From: Cobetia sp. cqz5-12
Lineage (GTDB): Bacteria; Pseudomonadota; Gammaproteobacteria; Pseudomonadales; Halomonadaceae
Direction of reading: 5' to 3'
NCBI RefSeq assembly: GCF_016495405.1
Contig: NZ_CP044522.1
Location: 1,364,001-1,428,000 of the forward strand
Length of the DNA stretch: 64,000 nt
A model generated the notes under the pieces. It saw only the letters and a program-made list of their open reading frames with translations. It did no database searches and was not told the origin of the DNA. How positions within the stretch are numbered: position 1 is the first letter of the stretch; each line of letters begins with the position of its first letter. This document shows, piece by piece, positions 37,511 through 52,290 of this stretch. The translations under genes and the position numbers were made by a program.

Positions 37511-38647
37511 ATGTCCTTGAGCCTTGAGGCGGTCACCCGCCGGGTTGGCCGCGAGACCCATATCGACAGGGTGGACCTGACCTTCGAGCCCGGCTCCTTC
37601 AATGTGCTGCTGGGACGCACCCTGTCCGGCAAGACGTCGCTGATGCGCCTGATGGCGGGTCTCGATGTCCCCAGTGACGGCCGCATCGTGATGAACGGCG
37701 AGGACGTGACCGGCCGTCCGGTGCGTGAGCGCAATATCTCGATGGTCTATCAGCAGTTCATCAACTACCCGAGTCTGAGCGTCTACGACAACATCGCCTC
37801 GCCGCTGAAGCTGGCGCGCATGCCGGCTGACGAGATTCGTCGTCGTGTGCACGAGATCGCCGAGATGCTGCATATCGAGCAGTTTCTCGCGCGTCAGCCA
37901 GCCGAGCTCTCCGGCGGCCAGCAGCAGCGGACGGCCATGGCGCGGGCGCTGGTCAAGGATGCCGACCTAGTGCTGTTCGATGAGCCGCTGGTCAATCTTG
38001 ATTACAAGCTTCGCGAAGAGCTGCGCCATGAGATGCGCAGCCTGTTCGCGACCCGCAACACCATTGCCGTCTACGCCACCACCGAACCCGGTGAGGCGCT
38101 GGCGCTCGGCGGCACCACCACCTTGATGCATGAAGGGAGGGTGCTGCAGTCCGGGCCTACCGAGGCCGTCTACCATCATCCGGTGAGTGTCGAGGCGGCG
38201 AAGCTCTACTCCGAGCCACAGATCAATCTGTTCGAGGCCGAGGTGCGTGGGCGTGAACTGGCATTCTCCGGTGCCGCCAGTGCCGGCGAGCAGGGCAGCC
38301 GGTTCGTGCTGCCCACACCACTGGTGGGGCTCGATAGCGGGGCCTATCGCTTCGGTATCCGTCCCAGCCATCTGGGGCTGGCGCCGCTGGCGGATGATGA
38401 TCTGGAGTTCGCCGTCACGGTGGATATCGCCGAGATCTCCGGCTCCGAGACCTTCCTGCATGTCAGCAATGCCGATCACTCGCTGGTGCTGCACCTGTCC
38501 GGTATCCACGACTTCGATGTGGATGATGCCATCCGGGTCTATGCCCCCGCGCACAAGTTGTTCGTCTTCGCGGATGACAAGAGCCGCGATGGTGCCCTGA
38601 TCCGCTCGCCCGAGCGACTCATCATGACTGGCGGAGGGCTGGCCTGA
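37511..38647 (+). CDS. glpS: Glycerol ABC transporter, ATP-binding protein GlpS
   Basis: 378-residue ATPase of the glycerol-type importer known from Rhizobium and Pseudomonas. The Walker A is unusual (GRTLSGKTS, 35-43), as is normal for GlpS. Signature LSGGQQQR at 133-140 and Walker B D157-E158 are intact, but the switch histidine is replaced by T191 in VYATTEP. It therefore probably binds ATP without efficient hydrolysis at its own site. The long frame from 37460 is trimmed to ATG 37511; no strong ribosome binding site. Its TGA overlaps the next ATG by one base. Confidence 0.86.
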   Translation: MSLSLEAVTRRVGRETHIDRVDLTFEPGSFNVLLGRTLSGKTSLMRLMAGLDVPSDGRIVMNGEDVTGRPVRERNISMVYQQFINYPSLSVYDNIASPLKLARMPADEIRRRVHEIAEMLHIEQFLARQPAELSGGQQQRTAMARALVKDADLVLFDEPLVNLDYKLREELRHEMRSLFATRNTIAVYATTEPGEALALGGTTTLMHEGRVLQSGPTEAVYHHPVSVEAAKLYSEPQINLFEAEVRGRELAFSGAASAGEQGSRFVLPTPLVGLDSGAYRFGIRPSHLGLAPLADDDLEFAVTVDIAEISGSETFLHVSNADHSLVLHLSGIHDFDVDDAIRVYAPAHKLFVFADDKSRDGALIRSPERLIMTGGGLA

Positions 38648-39860
38648 TGGCGGAAATACACCTCAATGATCTGGCGCACAGCTACCTGGCGGCGCCTACG
38701 GCTGACAGTGACTACGCCATTCGGCGCATGAACCATGTCTGGGAGCAGGGCGGTGCCTATGCACTGCTCGGCCCGTCCGGCTGCGGCAAGAGTACGCTGC
38801 TCAATATCATCTCCGGGCTGCTGGCGCCCTCGGAAGGCGAGGTACGTTTCGATGACCGCGTGGTCAATCGGCTGCCGCCGGAAGAGCGCAACATTGCCCA
38901 GGTGTTCCAGTTCCCGGTGGTCTACGACACCATGACGGTCTTCGACAATCTGGCCTTCCCGCTGCGCAATCAGCGCCAGCCGGAGCACAAGGTGCAGTCC
39001 CGGGTGCGTGAGATCGCCCAGGTGCTGGAGCTGGAAGACCTGCTGACGCGGCGTGCCAGCAACCTGACGGCTGACGAGAAGCAGAAGGTCTCGATGGGGC
39101 GCGGGCTGGTGCGTGATGACGTGGCCGCCATCCTGTTCGATGAACCACTGACGGTCATCGACCCCCATCTCAAGTGGAAGCTGCGCCGCAAACTCAAGCA
39201 GATCCATGAGCAGTTCAACATCACCATGGTCTACGTCACCCATGATCAGCTGGAGGCCTCGACCTTCGCCGACAAGATCGCGGTGATGTATGAAGGCCGC
39301 ATCGTGCAGTTCGGTACCCCGCGTGAACTGTTCGAAGACCCCGCTCACACCTTCGTCGGTTACTTCATCGGCTCGCCGGGCATGAACCTGGCCAGCATCA
39401 CGCTGGAATCAGATGGCGCGCGGCTCGGCACGGGGGAGGGGGCGCCCTTGCTGCATCTGCCTCGGATGTTGCTGGCGACACTGGCGGAGCGCAAGGGCGA
39501 GTTGAAGCTGGGCATTCGCCCCGAATTCGTCGAGCTCGAGGCCAGCGACAGCTCACCCGCTGCGGCGGTTTCCGACGCTCGTGAGCATTGGCTCAGTGGT
39601 CAGGTCACGCTGGTGCAGGATCTTGGCACCTACAAGGTGGTGGATCTCGACATCGGTGGCGGCTGCATCTTCAAGGCACGTATCGAGGAGGATGCGCCTA
39701 TCCCTGCTGGTCGTGTCCGTCTGCGTCTGCCGGCCCGTTGGCAGCGCTTCTATCTGGATGAGCATCTGCTGGACCTGTCACAGGCCGGCGCGCCCGACAG
39801 CGGCGAGGCGGACAGCTTTGCCAGAGGGGAAAGTGGAGAGCAGCCGGGAGGTAACGCCTG

Positions 39861-39861
<1 letters not shown>
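38647..39861 (+). CDS. glpT: Glycerol ABC transporter, ATP-binding protein GlpT
   Basis: 404-residue partner ATPase. Walker A GPSGCGKST at 42-50, Walker B D165-E166 and switch histidine H199 (YVTHD) are intact, but the signature is degenerate: LTADEKQ at 140-146 instead of LSGGQ. Together with GlpS it would form a heterodimer with one good and one weak ATP site. Not the glycerol-3-phosphate antiporter also called GlpT. Start overlaps the glpS stop by one base (TGATG), and its own stop overlaps the next start the same way, so all are translationally coupled. Confidence 0.86.
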
Positions 39862-40730
<869 letters not shown>

Positions 40731-40741
40731 GGAGACGAGTG

Positions 40742-41542
<801 letters not shown>

Positions 41543-41615
41543 TCGGCGCCAGCACAAGCACCGCTGTCATTGCCGTCAGCCAGTCTCTGCTGGCGGCCCA
41601 CAAGAGGACATGATC

Positions 41616-41888
41616 ATGGAATGGATGGCCTGGACACTGCCCACGTCAATCTTCTTTGCCGGTATCGGCACCCTGCTGCTGGGCATGACCGCCTGGCAGT
41701 TCGTGACCCCGACGCTGAGTCGCCAGGGCTTTCTGCCCATCGCGACCACGCGGGGAGACAGACTGTTCATCGGCCTGCTCTCCAGCGGCTGGCTGCATCT
41801 GCTGTGGTTGGGCTTCACCGATCAGGTGCTATGGATGATCAGCATCGTCTGTGTCGTCTGGATGCTGGTGTTGATGAAGTGGGGATGA
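41616..41888 (+). CDS. glpU: Small membrane protein of the glycerol transporter (DUF2160, GlpU)
   Basis: 90-residue membrane protein of the DUF2160 family that accompanies glpSTPQ-V operons; role unknown, perhaps an accessory transporter subunit. Three hydrophobic helices are visible (residues 8-28, 48-65, 68-88). ATG 41616 has GAGG eight bases upstream; the ATG at 41610 is too close to it. Confidence 0.82.
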   Translation: MEWMAWTLPTSIFFAGIGTLLLGMTAWQFVTPTLSRQGFLPIATTRGDRLFIGLLSSGWLHLLWLGFTDQVLWMISIVCVVWMLVLMKWG

Positions 41889-41889
41889 G

Positions 41890-41963
41890 GTGAGGGTGAA
41901 GTGAGGGTGAAGTGAGGGGGGATGTGGCGATGAGAAGAAACGAGAAGTGAAGAAACGAGAGGT
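41890..41963 (+). repeat. Purine-rich tandem repeats between glpU and the beta-helix gene
   Basis: GTGAGGGTGAA is repeated at 41890 and 41901, with a partial third copy. Then GAAGAAACGAG(A/G) units of 15 bp occur at 41934 and 41949. The plus strand is almost all purine for about 90 bases. No T-run hairpin is present in the 221-bp gap, so read-through into the next gene is possible. Confidence 0.7.
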
Positions 41964-42109
41964 GAAGTGAGATGTGGGAATGAATGTGAGCGTTGACGAC
42001 AGGCAGCGTCGCCCGGCAGCAACACGGAACCCGAGGTGCTGACAGGAGTCCCAAGCGGTTCTGACTGGCCAAGCCAGTGTCATCTGTCATCGCTCTGGAA
42101 TCCTGTTGC

Positions 42110-44167
42110 ATGTCGTCTTCTGATCCATCGCTTCACTCGTCTACCACTGCCGCCACCTCACTCAGGAAAAGCCGTCGTGTCATTCGTTGGGGACTGACAG
42201 GACTGAGCATCGTCTGTGTCGTTGCCATTGGCTGGTGGGTCGCGGCGCCCATGCCGGTAGAGGATCAGCAGGGCGGGGCTGGCGGGGGGCATTCTTCAGA
42301 GGACCACTCTGCAAGTGGCGGGCAGCAGGACAAAGGGCAATCCCCCCTGTGGCAGGCGTATCAGCGAGTGTGGCAGGCCAATCAGGCACTGCCGGCTGAC
42401 AAGCGCGAGCCGCTGCCCTTGCCGGACTTCTCGCAAGCTGGCTATCACCAGGGAGGAGAACTCCCAGCGGCTGGAGCCAACGCTCCAGAGGTAGAGAGAG
42501 AAGGGACAAAGTCTGACAGTGTGCGACGCTTCGATGTCACGGATTACGGCGCTGATGGCAGTGATCAGCTGAGCGATCGTCAGGCCGTGATCAGGGCCCA
42601 TGCCGCGATGCGCCAGTGGCAGCAGCAGGGCGATCACGATGCGGGCAGCCCTCAGCGCCATGGGGTGCTCTATTTCCCCGCCGGTGACTATGTGTTGTTC
42701 GGTCCCGCGGAGCGCGACTGGTTCTACGCACGGATGATCGCACTCAAGGCGGCAGTCCCGGACAAGGCGCGTCAGCAGTCACTGCGCGAGGCATTGCTCA
42801 AGATGCAGGGGCTGAGCCTGGTCGGCAGTCACTGGACGCTGGCGGGAGAGGGAAGTGACAGGACTCATCTCATCCAGTCGCGACCGATGCTGCCGGTGCA
42901 TGCCAGCTGGTACTGGAGCACGCCCTGGTTGCTGCATCTTGGCAATCTGGAGGAAGGCAGGACGCTGGCCGAGGGCGGGAGTCAGGAGGCCTGGCAGTCC
43001 GTGAAGGCGACATCTCGCGTGCAGCCTGCCGATACGCAGGACACGGTGACACTGGCAGGCGTGGCACAGGCGGATGACGCCCAGGCGTCATCGCTCAAGG
43101 CCGGGGATGAGGTATTGCTGGAGAGCATCGACAAGCGTCCGCAAGCGGTGGCACGTGCTCTGGCGCCCTATCAGATGGAAAAGGATGCCAGGACCGGCAA
43201 GTCGCGCTGGTTGATCGAGCGGGATGGGGTCATCAAGCGGGCGCGTTACCGTGTGATGGCACGCGAGGGCAATCGACTGACCTTGTCGCTGCCGGTGGTG
43301 CACGAGCGCTTCCCCGGTGAGCAATGGCGTATCGCGCGCATCCACCCGGCGCATGAGGTCGGGGTCGAAGGCATCACGCTTAAGGGCAACTGGCGAGGAC
43401 ACTTCAAGCATCACCGCAGCGCCGAGGACGACAGCGGCTTCGGCCTGCTGGACCTGGATGGCATCACCGATGGCTGGGTACGTGATGTGCATCTCACCGA
43501 CTTCAATCAGGGGGTGAAGGTGCGCCACAGTTCCCAGGTGACGCTCGAGGACGTGAGGATGACCGGCAAGCCGGGACATATCGCGATGACGATCAGTGAC
43601 AGCAATCAGGTACTGGCCGACCACGTGATCGACCAAAGTCATGCCTGGCATGCGCCCGGTGTGGCCCGTTACGCGACCCATAACGTCTACCTTGAACTGG
43701 AGCATGCCGGTGACAGCGGGATCGAGCTGCACGGCCAGCAGTCTCGCGACAACCTGTTCGATCAGAAGCACGGTGGCCACGTGCGCGACCGCTGGGGCGC
43801 CAGTGTCGGCCACCAGCCCAATCATCTGCGTGGGCTGGTGCTGTGGAACCCGGTCAATACCGGTGAGCCACATGATGCCTGGCCCTTCATGCGCGCCGAT
43901 AGCCACTTCGGCAAGGTGATCATGCCGACGGTCGTCGGGGCCAGCGGGCATGCGCTGGGTATCGCCAATCGTCACGATTACGAGCGGGTGATGAATGCCA
44001 AGGGCGTGACGAATTACACGCATCTTGCCCCGATGGATGCACTGCAGGCGCGTGTCGAGTCACCGGGAGAGGCTGTCAAGCCGGCATCGCTCTACCGGGC
44101 ACAACGCGAGCTGCTCAACGAGACGCAAGAGTCATCAGGGCAGCAAGGACTTCAGAACAGCAGATAA
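42110..44167 (+). CDS. Membrane-anchored right-handed beta-helix protein (pectate-lyase-3-like)
   Basis: 685-residue protein not normally found in glycerol transporter operons. An arginine-rich N-terminus and a hydrophobic helix (26-46) suggest a signal anchor, followed by a Gln/Gly/Ser-rich linker. The catalytic-like part begins near residue 140 with RRFDVTDYGADGSDQLSDRQAV and later VLYFPAGDYVL, the hallmark of pectate_lyase_3/GH28-related beta-helix proteins. Histidine-rich turns (FKHHRS; DHVIDQSHAWHAPGVARYATHNVYLE) follow. It should act in the periplasm or outside on a polymer, but the substrate is unknown. GTG 42077 is an alternative start. Confidence 0.7.
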   Translation: MSSSDPSLHSSTTAATSLRKSRRVIRWGLTGLSIVCVVAIGWWVAAPMPVEDQQGGAGGGHSSEDHSASGGQQDKGQSPLWQAYQRVWQANQALPADKREPLPLPDFSQAGYHQGGELPAAGANAPEVEREGTKSDSVRRFDVTDYGADGSDQLSDRQAVIRAHAAMRQWQQQGDHDAGSPQRHGVLYFPAGDYVLFGPAERDWFYARMIALKAAVPDKARQQSLREALLKMQGLSLVGSHWTLAGEGSDRTHLIQSRPMLPVHASWYWSTPWLLHLGNLEEGRTLAEGGSQEAWQSVKATSRVQPADTQDTVTLAGVAQADDAQASSLKAGDEVLLESIDKRPQAVARALAPYQMEKDARTGKSRWLIERDGVIKRARYRVMAREGNRLTLSLPVVHERFPGEQWRIARIHPAHEVGVEGITLKGNWRGHFKHHRSAEDDSGFGLLDLDGITDGWVRDVHLTDFNQGVKVRHSSQVTLEDVRMTGKPGHIAMTISDSNQVLADHVIDQSHAWHAPGVARYATHNVYLELEHAGDSGIELHGQQSRDNLFDQKHGGHVRDRWGASVGHQPNHLRGLVLWNPVNTGEPHDAWPFMRADSHFGKVIMPTVVGASGHALGIANRHDYERVMNAKGVTNYTHLAPMDALQARVESPGEAVKPASLYRAQRELLNETQESSGQQGLQNSR

Positions 44168-44302
44168 CGACAGCAGATTGGAATGGCAGGAGGACCAGCA
44201 GCACCGAGAGCAAGGCGGCGCATCGCGTCGCGTAGCACGTGATTGACGGAAGTGGTGGTTGGAAAGCGCAACACAACAATAACGCCAATGAAGGGACATC
44301 CC

Positions 44303-46045
<1,743 letters not shown>

Positions 46046-46103
46046 TTGCGACTGGCGCGACAGTGCGCCTTCGAGCAGTTTCCTGTAAGACAGCAGCAAC
46101 GAC

Positions 46104-46138
46104 AACGCCCCTGCCGGTTTCCCGGCAGGGGCGTTTTT
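46104..46138 (+). terminator. Terminator of the glycerol transporter block
   Basis: Perfect 14-bp stem AACGCCCCTGCCGG / CCGGCAGGGGCGTT with loop TTTC, followed by T-run GTTTTTG. Confidence 0.9.
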
Positions 46139-46215
46139 GTGCCACAGCGATCAGCGACAGCGTTTCATCACTGCCTCATGGCCGGCTTTCAATCACTGCC
46201 CTCAATCGCGGCTGT

Positions 46216-49110
<2,895 letters not shown>

Positions 49111-49437
49111 GCAAGGAATCCTGTGCTGCAACGGGGACCGCAAGTGACAGTCCGCGGGAGGAACATCACCGTGCCAGCAAGAAGGCTGCGGGCAGGGCGT
49201 CGGGAATCATGGGGGCATCGACATCACTGCCGAGCATGCTGCAGTTGTTTCATTCCCTGCGCGACCTTCAGGAGTGGTCGAGTCAGGGGTGTCGTGCCAT
49301 CGAAACGGGGCGGCGCAGCCACGAAGGTGGCTGTGCGCGAGTGCGGCTTTATGCGAGTACGGCTGTATGCGAGCGCGAAAAGGCGCTGAAACCTCCTGTC
49401 CTGAGTGACTGCGGCATGGACAGGAGGTTGACGGCGA
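49111..49437 (-). other. gcvH-gcvP intergenic region with hairpin
   Basis: 327 bases between gcvH and gcvP. AACCTCCTGTCC (49390-49401) pairs with GGACAGGAGGTT (49418-49429), a perfect 12-bp stem just after the gcvH stop. Without a T-run it could be a partial terminator that uncouples gcvP from gcvH. The remainder has direct repeats of the type GTGCGAGTGCGGCTTTATGCGAGTACGGC near 49335-49370 and no recognisable gene. Confidence 0.5.
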
Positions 49438-49830
49438 TCAGGCTTCGCTTTCGACCAGCTGAGAATAGGCATCAGCGTCGAGCAGCTTGTCGAGTTCGGC
49501 GCTGTCAGCGACCTTCATCTTCAGAATCCAGGCATCGTCATAGGGGCTTTCGTTGACGGATTCCGGCGCGTCTTCGAGGCTCTCGTTGACGGCGATGACT
49601 TCACCGGCCAGCGGAGCGTACAGATCAGAGGCCGCCTTGACGGACTCGATGACCCCGAATTCTTCTTCCAGCGCCAGCTCACGGCCGACTTCCGGCAGTT
49701 CGACAAAGACGACATCGCCCAGCGCTTCCTGGGCGTGGTCGGTGATCCCGATGGTCACGGTGCCATCACCGTTGTCCTGAACCCACTCGTGACTCTCGGT
49801 GTACTTCAGCGTGGCGGGAATATTGCTCAT
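49438..49830 (-). CDS. gcvH: Glycine cleavage system H protein
   Basis: 130-residue lipoyl carrier protein. The lipoylated lysine is K65 in [11 protein letters not shown]. The sequence [40 protein letters not shown] is the classic H-protein N-terminal half. It shuttles the aminomethyl group between P, T and L proteins. First gene of a gcvH-gcvP unit. Confidence 0.95.
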   Translation of the reverse strand: MSNIPATLKYTESHEWVQDNGDGTVTIGITDHAQEALGDVVFVELPEVGRELALEEEFGVIESVKAASDLYAPLAGEVIAVNESLEDAPESVNESPYDDAWILKMKVADSAELDKLLDADAYSQLVESEA

Positions 49831-50698
49831 GAGTGTTTTCCTATGTGAAAAGATTTTCTGATTCAGGGAATCGGTACGTCATTATGCCCCAAGGTCCCGG
49901 CGTGTGGCAGTGGCAGACTGCCGCGTGGTGCTACGACTTTGGGCGTGTGTTGCTGACGGCCGTACCTCTATCGTGGTCTGTCACTCTTCGGGCGTCCAGT
50001 GTCTTGCGTGGTTCACTCATGAAGCCCGCCATCACGGGCCTGCCTGGCTCATTGCCGTCCATCGCTGGCCATCCCGCCCGGCGCCTTGCCAGCTCACAGT
50101 GACACTTCGCGTGAAGCTGTGTCTCTCGCAGCAGCGCGGGAGATCGGTCGCGCCAGTGGGCGGGGAAGTCCGGGTCACTGTTGCGAGGCGCTCAAACTCG
50201 CGCTATGGTGCCGAGTGTTTCTTATCGGAAACTTGTTTCCATGTTGTGTCGTGAAGAGTCGGCTGTCAATGCCTGATGCGTTCAAGCAGACCGAACTTGA
50301 TGAGAGCGCATGTAGAGTGCTGAAGGCTCGAGTGAGTCTTCAGCTGAGCGTTGCCACGCCATGCATGCGGCCAGGCATTCGGCTCGGCTTGTCTGTGAGG
50401 CTTTTTTCAACAGCCTCGAGAGTACCAGGCACAGGATCTGCTGCCAGAAGACACGATGAGGCGATGAAACATGCGAGTTGACGCAGTCTCATCGTACTTT
50501 TTACGCAATGATTGCCTCACCTGCCAGCGTAAAGCCCTGTTGGGCTAGTGAAGTGAGATAGCTTCCGCTAATGTGAGCTGTCCCAACGGTGAAAATGCCG
50601 TGGGAGGCTCGTCGCGGGTCGATCACCCACCTGGGGATGGCACCGCCACGAGTCACTGCGCATCGTGTGATAACAACAATTCAGCGGAGGAAATCTGC
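49831..50698. promoter_or_regulatory. Divergent region between gcvH and the AGCS symporter gene
   Basis: 868 bases with no convincing gene. It must hold promoters for gcvH (minus) and the symporter gene (plus). The part 50560-50680 can fold: CCCAACGG pairs with CCGTGGG around 50582-50606, and CTCGT (50607) with ACGAG (50648) around an inner GGGT/ACCC helix, suggesting a structured leader before the symporter. TTGACG occurs near 50482. The conserved cores of the glycine riboswitch were sought on both strands and not found. Confidence 0.4.
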
Positions 50699-52066
50699 GT
50701 GGAAATGATCAGTTCCGTCTTTAGTGCCATCAATGGCGTCGTCTGGGGCCCATTGATGCTGATCCTGTTGCTCGGGGTCGGTTTCTATCTTCAGGCAGGC
50801 CTGAAGGGCATGCCGCTTCGCAAGTTGGGTACCGGCTTCAAGCTGTTGTGGAATGGTCGTGCGCCGGGCAAGGATGGCGACGGCGAGATTTCTCCTTTCA
50901 ATGCCCTGATGACGTCGCTGTCGGCGACCATCGGTACCGGCAACATCGCAGGCGTGGCAACCGCCATCGCGCTGGGTGGCCCGGGGGCGATCTTCTGGAT
51001 GTGGATCACCGCGCTGGTCGGCATGGCGACCAAGTACGCCGAGGCCGTGTGTGCCGTGCGTTATCGTGAAGTCGATGACACCGGCAACCATGTCGGTGGC
51101 CCGATGTACTACATCCGCAACGGCCTGGGCGCCAAGTGGGGCTGGCTGGGCGGCGCCTTCGCCTTCTTCGGTTGCTTCGCGGCCTTCGGCATCGGCAATA
51201 CCGTGCAGTCCAACTCGGTCGCGGATGCGCTGGAAACGTCCTTCGCCATCCCGCACTGGGTCTCCGGTCTGGTGATGATGGTGCTGGCCGGCGCCGTGAT
51301 TCTCGGTGGCATCAAGCGCATCTCCAGCGTGGCGGGCAAGCTGGTGCCGTTCATGGCCATCGCCTACTTCCTGGCCGGCATCATCATCCTGGTGATCAAC
51401 GCCGACCAGATCGGCCATGCCTTCGGTCTCATCTTCACCTATGCCTTCAATCCGGTCGCGGCGACCGGTGGCTTTGCCGGGGCAGCGGTGATGGCCGCCA
51501 TCCGCTTCGGTGTGGCGCGCGGTATCTTTTCCAATGAAGCGGGCCTGGGCAGTGCGCCCATCGCTCACGCGGCGGCGCAGACCAAGAATCCGGTGCGGCA
51601 GGGTCTGGTCGCGATGCTGGGAACCTTCATCGATACCATCATCATCTGCACCATCACCGCTCTGGCCATCATCACTTCCGGCCTGTGGTCTTCCGGGGAA
51701 ACCGGCGCGGCCCTGACCTCGATGTCCTTCGATCAAGCACTGCCGGGGGTGGGCAACCACCTGGTGGCCATTGCGCTGGCGGTCTTCGCCTTCACCACCA
51801 TTCTTGGCTGGTCCTTCTATGGTGAGAAGTGCTTCCAGTACCTGTTCGGCACGCGTGCCATCATGCTGTATCGCATCGTGTTCGTGATCGCGATTCCGCT
51901 GGGCGCAATGGCCAAGTTGGATCTCATCTGGCTGATGGCGGACACCTTCAATGCCTTGATGGCGATCCCGAACCTGATCGGCCTGGCGCTGCTGTCGCCG
52001 GTGGTCTTCAAGCTGACGCGTGATTATTTTGATGGCAAGGAAGTGCTGGCTGGCGAAGATCGCTGA
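50699..52066 (+). CDS. Sodium:alanine/glycine symporter (AGCS family)
   Basis: 455-residue AGCS-family transporter that takes up alanine or glycine with Na+. Multiple hydrophobic helices and the family signatures GTGNIAGVATAIALGGPGAIFWMW, FSNEAGLGSAPIAHAAA and the GPMYYIRNGLG segment. GTG 50699 has GGAGG eight bases upstream; ATG 50705 is too far; the frame open from 50573 contains a structured leader. Encoded with gcvT and opposite gcvHP, so glycine uptake for cleavage is the likely role. Confidence 0.9.
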   Translation: MEMISSVFSAINGVVWGPLMLILLLGVGFYLQAGLKGMPLRKLGTGFKLLWNGRAPGKDGDGEISPFNALMTSLSATIGTGNIAGVATAIALGGPGAIFWMWITALVGMATKYAEAVCAVRYREVDDTGNHVGGPMYYIRNGLGAKWGWLGGAFAFFGCFAAFGIGNTVQSNSVADALETSFAIPHWVSGLVMMVLAGAVILGGIKRISSVAGKLVPFMAIAYFLAGIIILVINADQIGHAFGLIFTYAFNPVAATGGFAGAAVMAAIRFGVARGIFSNEAGLGSAPIAHAAAQTKNPVRQGLVAMLGTFIDTIIICTITALAIITSGLWSSGETGAALTSMSFDQALPGVGNHLVAIALAVFAFTTILGWSFYGEKCFQYLFGTRAIMLYRIVFVIAIPLGAMAKLDLIWLMADTFNALMAIPNLIGLALLSPVVFKLTRDYFDGKEVLAGEDR

Positions 52067-52222
52067 ACGATGCTGATGACTCGCCTGGCCCTGCCGTGCC
52101 ACTGACAGCCTTCTGCATCGCTCGGGTCCTCTGGCCTGGGCGGTGCTGGCGCAGGGTGTTCTGTTCAAGTCGGCAGTGCTCTTGAAAGCAGTGCCCTGAT
52201 AGCAGTGTTCATGACAACAAGC

Positions 52223-52257
52223 CTCCAGAGATCGTGTGCCGTTCGGGTGCCATCTCT
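52223..52257 (+). promoter_or_regulatory. Hairpin in the gcvT leader
   Basis: CAGAGAT pairs with ATCTCTG around a 19-base loop that itself can pair (TGCCG / CGGGTGCC), 34 bases upstream of the gcvT start. Three imperfect GCAGTG repeats lie just before it (52173-52206). Role unknown. Confidence 0.35.
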
Positions 52258-52290
52258 GAGAGTCATCGCAAGCCAACCTGGAGAATGACG

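Noticed and set aside
49833..50481. Plus-strand open frames between gcvH and the symporter gene
   Set aside because: They lack start signals and any family resemblance, and overlap each other in different frames.
49831..50698. Glycine riboswitch before gcvH or the symporter gene
   Set aside because: The conserved GGAGAG and CUCUCAGG-type cores are not found on either strand; GAGAGAC and GGGAGAT fragments near 50130-50155 lack the rest of the aptamer.
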